From positions 4,936-11,991 of the forward strand of contig NVRG01000015.1 in assembly GCA_002400805.1 (NCBI GenBank): a stretch of 7,056 bases of DNA. The letters run 5' to 3'. Below, in pieces: positions 1 to 5,541 of the stretch (position 1 is the first letter of the stretch; each line of letters starts with the position of its first letter). The notes under the pieces are model-generated. The model ran no database searches. It had not been told where the DNA came from and saw only the letters and a list, made by a program, of their open reading frames with translations. The translations under genes and the position numbers were made by a program. Origin of the DNA: Gammaproteobacteria bacterium. Lineage in GTDB: Bacteria > Pseudomonadota > Gammaproteobacteria > Nitrosococcales > Methylophagaceae.

Positions 1-516
1 CGACATAATGTCGGGTTTTGGTGGCTGGACCAATTGGCTCATGATTTGGCAACAACCTTTAAGGTTGAAAACAAATTTCATGGCCAATTGGCCCAGGCCC
101 AACTTGCTGGACATAAACTGTTTTTGTTAAAACCGTTAAAGTTTATGAATCGTAGCGGTCAATCGGTAGCGGCGCTCGCCAACTTTTATAAAATTCCTCC
201 AAGCAATATTTTAGTTATTCACGATGAACTAGACTTACCCGTCGGCACGGCCCGGTTAAAACGTGGTGGTGGTCATGGTGGACATAATGGTTTGCGTGAC
301 ATCATTGCTCAAACAGGTGGCAAAGATTTTCTCCGTTGTCGCTTAGGTATTGCCCATCCTGGGGATGCCCGACAAGTATCAGATTATGTATTAAGTAAAC
401 CTTCACAAGCGGATCGTCAGCTGATTTTGTCTGCCATGGATGATTCGATTCGAGTTTTATCTGACCTTGTGTCAGACGATTTAGAAAAAGCCATGCACTG
501 GCTACATTCACAATAG
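1..516 (+). CDS. pth: Peptidyl-tRNA hydrolase, 5' end outside the window
   Basis: Pth cleaves the ester bond of peptidyl-tRNAs that fall off the ribosome, so that the tRNA can be reused; it is a cytoplasmic, usually essential enzyme. The reading frame is open from base 1 and 171 residues are visible. The visible part starts at RHN, which aligns with residues 19-21 of E. coli Pth, so about 18 residues are missing. Counted with that offset, the catalytic His20 is codon 2 of the window, Met67-Asn68 lie in FMNRSG, Asp93 in HDELDLP and Asn114 in GGHNG; all are present with no gap relative to E. coli. A TTG at base 34 could be mistaken for a start, but it lies inside the conserved domain. The expected full length is about 189 residues (E. 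coli 194). The stop codon TAG overlaps the ribosome binding site of ychF, so the two genes form an operon. Identification is firm. Confidence 0.97.
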   Translation, partial: RHNVGFWWLDQLAHDLATTFKVENKFHGQLAQAQLAGHKLFLLKPLKFMNRSGQSVAALANFYKIPPSNILVIHDELDLPVGTARLKRGGGHGGHNGLRDIIAQTGGKDFLRCRLGIAHPGDARQVSDYVLSKPSQADRQLILSAMDDSIRVLSDLVSDDLEKAMHWLHSQ

Positions 517-525
517 GAACAAATC

Positions 526-1617
526 ATGGGATTTAAATGTGGCATCGTTGGCCTACCCAATGTAGGTAAATCAACTTTATTCAATGCGTTAACGCAAGCA
601 GGCATTGAAGCACAAAACTATCCATTTTGTACGATCGAACCGAATGTCGGCATCGTACCCGTGCCAGATTCGCGTCAAGATAGTTTGGCAGAAATCGTTA
701 ATCCAGAGCGTGTATTGCCCACTACGATGGAATTTGTTGATATTGCAGGTTTAGTTGCCGGCGCATCTAAGGGTGAAGGTTTAGGCAACAAATTTTTAGC
801 TAATATCCGTGAAACAGATGCGATTGCTCATGTTGTTCGCTGTTTTGAAGATGAAAACGTGGTGCATGTTGCAGGTAAGATTTCGCCATTGGATGATATT
901 GAAGTGATCAATACTGAATTGGCGTTAGCCGATTTAGAAAGTGTCGAAAAAGCGATAACTAAAACGACACGTGATGCCAAGGGTGGCGATAAAATCGCCA
1001 AAGCGCGTTTGGCCTTATTGATCGAAATGGGTGACCACCTTGATCAAGGTGAATCTGTTCGTTCCATGGGTTTAGATGAAGATCAGCTTGCCTTGTTAAC
1101 TGAATTGCATTTGTTGACCATTAAACCAACTATGTATATCGCCAATGTGGCAGAAGATGGTTTTGAAAATAATGCAGCATTAGATTTAGTCACCGCATTA
1201 GCAGAAAAAGAAAATGCCATTGTCGTCGCTATCTGTGCATCCATGGAATCTGAAATTGCTGAATTGGATGATGCTGAAAAAATGGAGTTTTTAGAGGAAA
1301 TTGGCCAAGAAGAGCCTGGCTTAAATCGTGTGATTCGAGCTGGTTATTCGTTATTAGGTCTACAGACCTATTTTACCGCGGGCGTACAAGAAGTGCGAGC
1401 TTGGACTGTTCAAGTTGGCGCGACAGCCCCGGAAGGTGCCGGTGTTATCCACACTGATTTCCAAAAAGGCTTTATTCGAGCCGAAGTGGTTAGTTATGAC
1501 GACTTTGTTGAATTTAACGGTGAACAAGGTGCGAAAGACGCAGGTAAATGGCGTTTAGAAGGCAAGGATTACATCATTAAGGATGGTGACGTAATGCACT
1601 TCCGTTTTAATGTCTAA
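526..1617 (+). CDS. ychF: Redox-regulated ribosome-binding ATPase YchF (OLA1 family)
   Basis: YchF is a universally conserved P-loop protein of the Obg family that hydrolyses ATP rather than GTP, binds ribosomes and influences stress responses and leaderless mRNA translation (known for the family). The protein is 363 residues, the same length as in E. coli. The P-loop GLPNVGKST lies at residues 9-17, the G3 motif DIAGL at 72-76, and the altered G4 motif NVAE at 207-210. This NxxE form in place of NKxD accounts for the ATP preference. The C-terminal TGS domain covers roughly 278-363. Cys35, in PFCTIEP, matches the cysteine linked to redox control in E. coli. The ATG has an AGGA at 515-518, seven bases upstream, which overlaps the pth stop codon; this suggests translational coupling. 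No good terminator follows the stop before the tRNA promoter. Confidence 0.98.
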   Translation: MGFKCGIVGLPNVGKSTLFNALTQAGIEAQNYPFCTIEPNVGIVPVPDSRQDSLAEIVNPERVLPTTMEFVDIAGLVAGASKGEGLGNKFLANIRETDAIAHVVRCFEDENVVHVAGKISPLDDIEVINTELALADLESVEKAITKTTRDAKGGDKIAKARLALLIEMGDHLDQGESVRSMGLDEDQLALLTELHLLTIKPTMYIANVAEDGFENNAALDLVTALAEKENAIVVAICASMESEIAELDDAEKMEFLEEIGQEEPGLNRVIRAGYSLLGLQTYFTAGVQEVRAWTVQVGATAPEGAGVIHTDFQKGFIRAEVVSYDDFVEFNGEQGAKDAGKWRLEGKDYIIKDGDVMHFRFNV

Positions 1618-1634
1618 AACAACGCAGGTATTGC

Positions 1635-1663
1635 TTGATATTTATTGTTCATCAACGTAAAAT
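1635..1663 (+). promoter_or_regulatory. Sigma-70 promoter of the tRNA-Met gene
   Basis: A -35 box TTGATA (1635-1640) and a -10 box TAAAAT (1658-1663) are separated by exactly 17 bases. Each matches the consensus at five of six positions. The -10 box is followed directly by CCCCTGC, a GC-rich discriminator typical of stable-RNA promoters under stringent (ppGpp) control. The predicted start at about 1670 lies roughly nine bases before the mature tRNA 5' end, leaving a very short leader for RNase P to remove. Boxes and spacing are read directly; activity and stringent control are inferred. Confidence 0.7.
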
Positions 1664-1678
1664 CCCCTGCTTCACAAA

Positions 1679-1755
1679 GGCTATGTAGCTCAGTTGGTTA
1701 GAGCACATCACTCATAATGATGGGGTCGGTGGTTCGAATCCACCCATAGCCACCA
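1679..1755 (+). tRNA. tRNA-Met (anticodon CAU), elongator type
   Basis: The 77-base cloverleaf is complete. The seven-base acceptor stem GGCTATG pairs fully with CATAGCC; the D stem is GCTC/GAGC. The anticodon stem CATCA/TGATG encloses the loop CTCATAA, with CAT at 1713-1715. The variable loop is GGGTC, and the T arm is GGTGG/CCACC around TTCGAAT. The 3' ACCA is encoded. The first acceptor pair is a normal G-C, whereas initiator tRNAs have a mismatch there. The D arm and anticodon arm match E. coli elongator metT closely, so this is the elongator rather than the initiator. A tRNA-Ile2, which also has a CAT anticodon before modification, is the other possibility, but the body resembles tRNA-Met. 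Confidence 0.96.
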
Positions 1756-1821
1756 CACATCCACTCAATAATTTATCCAAGATTAAGCGCGCGAATTATT
1801 AGCGCTCATTAAAAGCTGTGC

Positions 1822-1849
1822 CTAATTAAGCCCAACGTAGCTTAATTAG
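1822..1849. repeat. Perfect 10-bp inverted repeat with 8-base spacer
   Basis: CTAATTAAGC (1822-1831) is followed by an 8-base spacer and then its exact reverse complement GCTTAATTAG (1840-1849). No T-run follows on the plus strand, so it is not a typical intrinsic terminator. It could be a transcript hairpin ending the tRNA precursor, or a DNA site for a dimeric regulator. It lies 67 bases after the tRNA and about 215 bases before the next start codon. The symmetry is read directly; the role is unknown. Confidence 0.75.
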
Positions 1850-2024
1850 TGATTGAAAACTCAGCGGTTAACGCTAAGATTATCAAGGCATACGTCGAAT
1901 TTAACCCTCAGTTGTATAAGGTTATATGGTCGTATTGGATAATTGACTTTTATAGGTGATATAAGCGAAGATATCTCCCGCTACAGCTCATAAAAAGCGT
2001 AAAGCGCAATCGATTATTATAGGC

Positions 2025-2039
2025 TCATGTGATACATGA
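2025..2039. promoter_or_regulatory. 15-bp palindrome, candidate operator of the PuuD-like gene
   Basis: TCATGT and ACATGA are perfect inverted halves separated by GAT. The site ends 25 bases before the start codon at 2065, between the region expected for the promoter and the AGGA ribosome binding site (2054-2057). That placement suits a repressor site or a short 5' leader element. The symmetry is seen directly; binding by a regulator is inferred, and the protein is unknown. Confidence 0.4.
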
Positions 2040-2064
2040 AACTCAATCAATATAGGATAGAACT

Positions 2065-2709
2065 ATGGAACCCGAAATCATCGTCAATATGCTTGCCCGT
2101 TGGGGACACTTGCTATTTGGTATTACCTGGATAGGAATTCTTTATTACTTTAACTTTATTCAAGGCGGTTATTTCAAATCAGCGTCTGCTGAAGGTCTTG
2201 CTGATGCAAAAGCTAAGTTAGCACCAAGTGCTTTATGGTGGTTCCGTTGGGCTGCATTGTTTACGTTTGTGACTGGTCTTGTTTTGATGTACGGCCTACA
2301 AAAAATGGGTGGGTTAAATCCATTTATTATTGCTGGCGCAACTATGGGTACGTTGATGTTCCTTAATGTTTGGGGAATCATTTGGCCAAACCAAAAAATT
2401 GCTTTAGGTATGGTTGAGGGCGATGGTCCTGCTGCGGGTGCGAAAGCGTTATTAGCGTCACGTACTAACACTTTATTCTCAGGCCCTATGGTCTTTGCTA
2501 TGTTAGCTGGTCCGCATTTTTCACAGTCAGGCGCAGGTTATGGTGCTGCTGTAAGCGGTACTGGCTTATGGGCTGCTTTAGCGATTATTGTTGCACTTGA
2601 AATCAATGGTATTGTTGGCAAGCAAGGTCCAATGACAACGGTTCGCGGTGTTATTGTAAGCAGCTTAGTGTTAACTGCAGTATTAGTTGCAGTATTGGTC
2701 ATGCTTTAA
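2065..2709 (+). CDS. PuuD-like membrane protein (urate oxidase N-terminal domain family), without cytochrome domain
   Basis: This is a 214-residue integral membrane protein with about six hydrophobic segments, near residues 11-32, 59-78, 86-108, 136-151, 165-184 and 194-213. The motifs WGHLLFGITWIGILYYF (13-29), GIIWPNQ (104-110) and SRTNTLFSGPM (132-142) are those I recognise from the membrane domain of PuuD, the urate hydroxylase of Agrobacterium-type bacteria. Full PuuD is about twice as long and ends in a cytochrome c domain; no CxxCH motif is present here. His15 and His151 are candidate haem or metal ligands. No purine-degradation gene lies nearby, so a urate-oxidising role is unproven; a redox membrane protein of unknown partner is as safe a reading. 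The ATG has AGGA seven bases upstream. It appears to be transcribed alone, ending at the strong terminator 27 bases after its stop codon. Confidence 0.75.
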   Translation: MEPEIIVNMLARWGHLLFGITWIGILYYFNFIQGGYFKSASAEGLADAKAKLAPSALWWFRWAALFTFVTGLVLMYGLQKMGGLNPFIIAGATMGTLMFLNVWGIIWPNQKIALGMVEGDGPAAGAKALLASRTNTLFSGPMVFAMLAGPHFSQSGAGYGAAVSGTGLWAALAIIVALEINGIVGKQGPMTTVRGVIVSSLVLTAVLVAVLVML

Positions 2710-2735
2710 TCGCAGGATTAATACGTAGATAATCT

Positions 2736-2772
2736 AAAAAGCCGGAGACTGGTAACAGTCTCCGGCTTTTTT
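2736..2772. terminator. Strong bidirectional intrinsic terminator
   Basis: A perfect hairpin: A5-GCCGGAGACT (2736-2750) pairs with AGTCTCCGGC-T5 (2757-2771). A further G-C pair (2751/2756) closes a GTAA tetraloop of the stable GNRA class. Six T follow on the plus strand (2767-2772), and five A precede it, which read as T on the minus strand. It sits between two convergent genes, so it can stop transcription of the PuuD-like gene from the left and of the methyltransferase operon from the right. Confidence 0.95.
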
Positions 2773-2789
2773 ATGTCCAAAGAACTGTA

Positions 2790-3521
2790 TTATTGGCGAA
2801 TTGCGGTTATATAGAATAACTCCCAATTTATACAGGTCTTATCATCAAAGTGTTTGATGCCTAAGGTTTCATCGATAGCTGAAATAATGCCTTCATTACT
2901 AATATTACGTAAATCAAATAATGATCGACAAAAATTAGCCATGGCGATCTCATCTTTAAATGACCAATAAACGGGTTTTCGATTTGCCGAGACGACTCGC
3001 CATCCAGAAGAAGCTAGGACATCCAACGTCGCCTCATCAATATAAATACCGTCATGGCCAGTACTATTATTGCTTCCGACGAAGTCATCTAAGAAAGAAG
3101 CCACAGCCGAATTTTTATGCACATCGGCAAGTATCAATTGACCTTGGGGCACCATGACACGTGCAATCTCATTAAATAATAATGGTTTATTTTGAATGTG
3201 ATGTACTCCAGCAATGCTGAAAGTGACATCGATAGTGTCATCTTGATGGGGCAATGGTAATAAATCATTAGCACTATCATTTGTAGAGTGACCAAATGTA
3301 GAACAAGGTTCGTGAGCGTGATAGAGGCAGTCTGTGGGCAAGTAGCGCTGTAAATATCCACCGCCTGCGGGCACATCAAGGATGGTATTTACCTGCGTGA
3401 AATTGATTAGGTCGACAGCTTGCTGAAATTCGTGATCGCGGGCATGGGGAAACTGTTGCATGGCTGATTCATACTTGTCGCCACGGGTTTGAAACAAATC
3501 GGTATAACCTCTTGGTGCCAT
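2790..3521 (-). CDS. Class I SAM-dependent methyltransferase
   Basis: The 243-residue soluble protein has the Rossmann-fold methyltransferase layout of the UbiE/Methyltransf_11 type. The SAM-binding motif I, ILDVPAGGGYL, is at 47-57; an acidic residue at the end of strand two is Glu71. The post-I segment DTIDVTFSIAGVHHI is at 95-109, and EIARVMVPQGQLILADV (118-134) forms strand five and its preceding helix. The substrate cannot be read from the sequence. The gene begins 22 bases after the stop of the cyanophycin-synthetase-like gene and is the last gene before the shared terminator, so it is very likely co-transcribed and may act on the same product. No Shine-Dalgarno is visible before the ATG at 3521 (the preceding bases read TTGTCTCTCT), so translation may depend on coupling. 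The segment before the next methionine (residue 21) looks conserved, which favours this start. Confidence 0.88.
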   Translation of the reverse strand: MAPRGYTDLFQTRGDKYESAMQQFPHARDHEFQQAVDLINFTQVNTILDVPAGGGYLQRYLPTDCLYHAHEPCSTFGHSTNDSANDLLPLPHQDDTIDVTFSIAGVHHIQNKPLLFNEIARVMVPQGQLILADVHKNSAVASFLDDFVGSNNSTGHDGIYIDEATLDVLASSGWRVVSANRKPVYWSFKDEIAMANFCRSLFDLRNISNEGIISAIDETLGIKHFDDKTCINWELFYITAIRQ

Positions 3522-3543
3522 AGAGAGACAATAGTAGAAAAGC

Positions 3544-5478
3544 TTATTGTTGTACAGGAATGGCTAATTCTTGTGCTGCAGCTAGGGATAATTTTTCAAT
3601 GAGTGAATTTGAGGCATCAGTGTCACTTTCTGAAACAAGCTTAATATGGCTCACGTTTAGTTTCTTAGCGTAGTCAACGATTTGTTCTTCGCTAGTAATC
3701 ACTGTTTTTATGTTATGGCTAAGGACCATTTGATAACATTTGGTCATTGAAGGCTGACGGTTGTTATAGTCGGTAATAATCACGACATCACAGTGATCAA
3801 ATGCTAACCCAGTTTTCTCTATTTCGGCGGTACTACTTACAGCGATTATCGCTTCAACGGTAGATGTATTTAAAGCAGCCTTACTTGTGTTGAGTACGGT
3901 ATCTGCCCTAGCAATCTGAGTATCGTTAAACCAAAGGCCTTGGTTGGATGCAATTGCGATTTTTTTTCCACTTGTCTGCCACAGGATCTGTAGCTGTTTT
4001 GCTATCTGGATAGCTGTTTGGTCGCCAATAATTAAGACGATAGGTATGCGGCCGTTATTGCTGACTAAAGAGGATAAAACTTCAGCATAAATTTCAGCAT
4101 TAGTTGTTGCACCTAATTGTGGTTGAGCATTAACTTCACAAATTGCGGATTCGGTGTGCAACCAGGATTGGCTGATATCTGGAATGATTAGATCGATGCC
4201 AGCTAAGTCTAATTTAAGTGCCCTTGCTGCATTTTCAGCTAATCGTTGATTATCTGGATGCACATTGGTTGCCGCGGTTGGTGTACCGCCGGTACTGATA
4301 TTCGAAGTACGACGTAGACGAATAAACTGCCCTTTTTTGGGCACATCACTTTCTGTTAATTTCACCTCCGCAAGTAATGTTTTTGCTTCGTCATTTAGGT
4401 GCAAGGTTTTAAGCGGCGAGTGAATATGTCGATCTCTAAGTGGATCATCATTCAACGTTTCCACTAATGAGGCAACGGTATCTTTGCCATTGCCAATCAC
4501 ACCACCAGGCATTCGGAGTATTGCCCAGATCATCTTGCCATTGAATACGGTGAGGCGGTAATCTTGGCCTTCAATATGTTTCTCAACTAAAATTTTTCTT
4601 GAAACTTTACGTGCACTGTAAAAGGCATTACAAACTTCCTCAGGCGTTTTTAAGTTTGCCGCGACACCAAGACCGCGATCTTTATCCATTGGTTTTATAA
4701 CAACGGGGAAGCCTAAACGTTGGGCGAATTTAACCGCTGTGTCAGCGCTATTGACTGGAAAATGTTGCGGCACAGGCAATCCTGCCTTACGTAATGCATT
4801 GGCAGTTAATTGTTTGTTACGTGCAAAACGAGCGCCGATCACCGAGGTCTGATCGGTAAAGCTACTATCTAACCAACGAAGATTAATGCCGTAACCAAAC
4901 TCAAAGACATTATCTGCAACATTACTCCACGGCATCCCTAACGTATGAGCCGCTTTTAAAAAGCGTAACGTATTGCTGCCAGAGGGGGATAGGCGTTGTA
5001 GTTTTGAGATCAGTCTCCCACACGTTTTTGTTGCTAGCGTTTGGTGTTTGCTTAGTTCTTCACTATTTTTCGTATTGTTCAAGGTATTGATAGTGGTAAT
5101 CAGCCAACTTAAGGCATCAATAGTGGCTCGAGCACGCACGTAAGGTAATGCGAGTTGAACACCAGTAACCGTTTGAGTTGAAGCTTGTACGCCTATAATC
5201 TGACCATGTTCAAAGAGAGGTTGTCTGGCTTGTTGTTGGATCTGATGTAACCAAAATAGTAAAATTTCAACCAAGTTTCGTGCTTTAGATTGCTGTGTTT
5301 GATCTGAAAATATTGGGACATCGATAGTTAGACTTGTTGTATTGGCGATGAAACTATTTATGGCTGTTAAATCAACGTCAATATCGGTATTTATATTGAT
5401 GGTACCTACCAAGGTTGGCATCGTTAAACCATATGCTTTTCCTTTTAATGCTTGCCAATTTGTCTGTTGAATCAACAC
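3544..5478 (-). CDS. Cyanophycin synthetase-like ATP-grasp protein with degenerate, shortened Mur-ligase domain (CphA2-like architecture)
   Basis: Cyanophycin synthetases build the Asp-Arg storage polymer. CphA1 is usually about 870-900 residues and has an N domain, an ATP-grasp domain that adds aspartate and a Mur-ligase domain that adds arginine. This 644-residue protein shows an N domain (about 1-160) and the conserved bridge into the ATP-grasp domain (FGYGINLRWLDSSFTDQTS, 194-212). The ATP-grasp domain (about 213-470) has IKPMD with Lys262, the VEKHIEGQDYR segment (298-308), RRTSNISTGGT (389-399), GIDL (427-430) and EVN (448-450). The Mur-like part starts correctly with GRIPIV (476-481), but the P-loop GTNGKTTT is replaced by GDQTAIQI and the protein ends about 230-250 residues early. 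This is the layout of CphA2, which joins beta-Asp-Arg dipeptides. The loop after Lys262 reads DKDRGLG instead of the usual DGNHGRG. No cyanophycinase is in the window, so the actual product is unknown. Confidence 0.82.
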   Translation of the reverse strand: MLIQQTNWQALKGKAYGLTMPTLVGTININTDIDVDLTAINSFIANTTSLTIDVPIFSDQTQQSKARNLVEILLFWLHQIQQQARQPLFEHGQIIGVQASTQTVTGVQLALPYVRARATIDALSWLITTINTLNNTKNSEELSKHQTLATKTCGRLISKLQRLSPSGSNTLRFLKAAHTLGMPWSNVADNVFEFGYGINLRWLDSSFTDQTSVIGARFARNKQLTANALRKAGLPVPQHFPVNSADTAVKFAQRLGFPVVIKPMDKDRGLGVAANLKTPEEVCNAFYSARKVSRKILVEKHIEGQDYRLTVFNGKMIWAILRMPGGVIGNGKDTVASLVETLNDDPLRDRHIHSPLKTLHLNDEAKTLLAEVKLTESDVPKKGQFIRLRRTSNISTGGTPTAATNVHPDNQRLAENAARALKLDLAGIDLIIPDISQSWLHTESAICEVNAQPQLGATTNAEIYAEVLSSLVSNNGRIPIVLIIGDQTAIQIAKQLQILWQTSGKKIAIASNQGLWFNDTQIARADTVLNTSKAALNTSTVEAIIAVSSTAEIEKTGLAFDHCDVVIITDYNNRQPSMTKCYQMVLSHNIKTVITSEEQIVDYAKKLNVSHIKLVSESDTDASNSLIEKLSLAAAQELAIPVQQ

Positions 5479-5488
5479 TATAATTTTA

Positions 5489-5492
5489 TCCT
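5489..5492 (-). promoter_or_regulatory. Ribosome binding site supporting a GTG start
   Basis: On the minus strand AGGA ends ten bases before GTG (5478-5476), which is followed by TTG as codon two. The spacing is slightly long but usable for GTG and worse for TTG, so GTG is the preferred start. No ATG lies in frame nearby. The 63-base gap upstream has only a small 5-bp hairpin (5515-5519 with 5526-5530) without a T-run, so read-through from the GGDEF-EAL gene is possible. A weak own promoter (TTAACC, 18 bases, TATAGC on the minus strand) cannot be excluded. Confidence 0.45.
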
Positions 5493-5541
5493 GATGCAGG
5501 TTTTGGACTAGATTCGCTATAAAAGTAGCGGCAGTATGTGG

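Larger units (their letters stand above)
1756..2064. other. Intergenic region without a supportable gene
   Basis: This 309-base AT-rich stretch lies between the tRNA and the PuuD-like gene. I see no coding sequence in it. It contains a weak repeat pair AGCGC/GCGCT (1786-1790 and 1802-1806), a perfect 10-bp inverted repeat (1822-1849) and a 15-bp palindrome (2025-2039). A possible but poor promoter for the gene at 2065 is TTGGAT (1935-1940) with TATAAG (1960-1965), but the 19-base spacer is too long for confidence. The pair TTGACT (1943-1948) has no good partner at normal spacing. No T-run terminator follows the tRNA, and no copy of the tRNA 3' end that would suggest an integration site is present. 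Confidence 0.6.

Noticed and set aside
34..36. TTG as the start codon of pth
   Set aside because: The frame is open upstream to base 1, and the visible codons before it encode the conserved RHN with the catalytic histidine; the true start is outside the window.
302..605. Minus-strand open frames of 69 and 62 codons over the pth-ychF junction
   Set aside because: They lie opposite firmly identified genes and show no recognisable protein features.
1624..1670. GCAGG/CCTGC pair and nested TTGAT/ATCAA as a terminator of ychF
   Set aside because: The stems are short with long loops and no T-run; the region is better explained by the tRNA promoter.
1679..2064. tRNA as an integration site for a mobile element
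   Set aside because: No repeat of the tRNA 3' end, no integrase and no transposase is present in the window.
2169..2471. Minus-strand 100-codon open frame inside the PuuD-like gene
   Set aside because: It is antisense to a membrane protein with recognisable family motifs, and has no good ribosome binding site or domain.
2960..3379. Open frames of 65 codons (plus) and 81 codons (minus) inside the methyltransferase gene
   Set aside because: They overlap conserved methyltransferase motifs in the real frame and have no features of their own.
3544..5478. Complete, canonical cyanophycin synthetase (CphA1)
   Set aside because: The P-loop lysine of the Mur-ligase domain and the C-terminal part are missing, so arginine addition by the classical route is not expected.
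5515..5530. Small hairpin CGCTA/TAGCG as a terminator between the GGDEF-EAL and ligase genes
   Set aside because: It has only five base pairs and no T-run on the minus strand.
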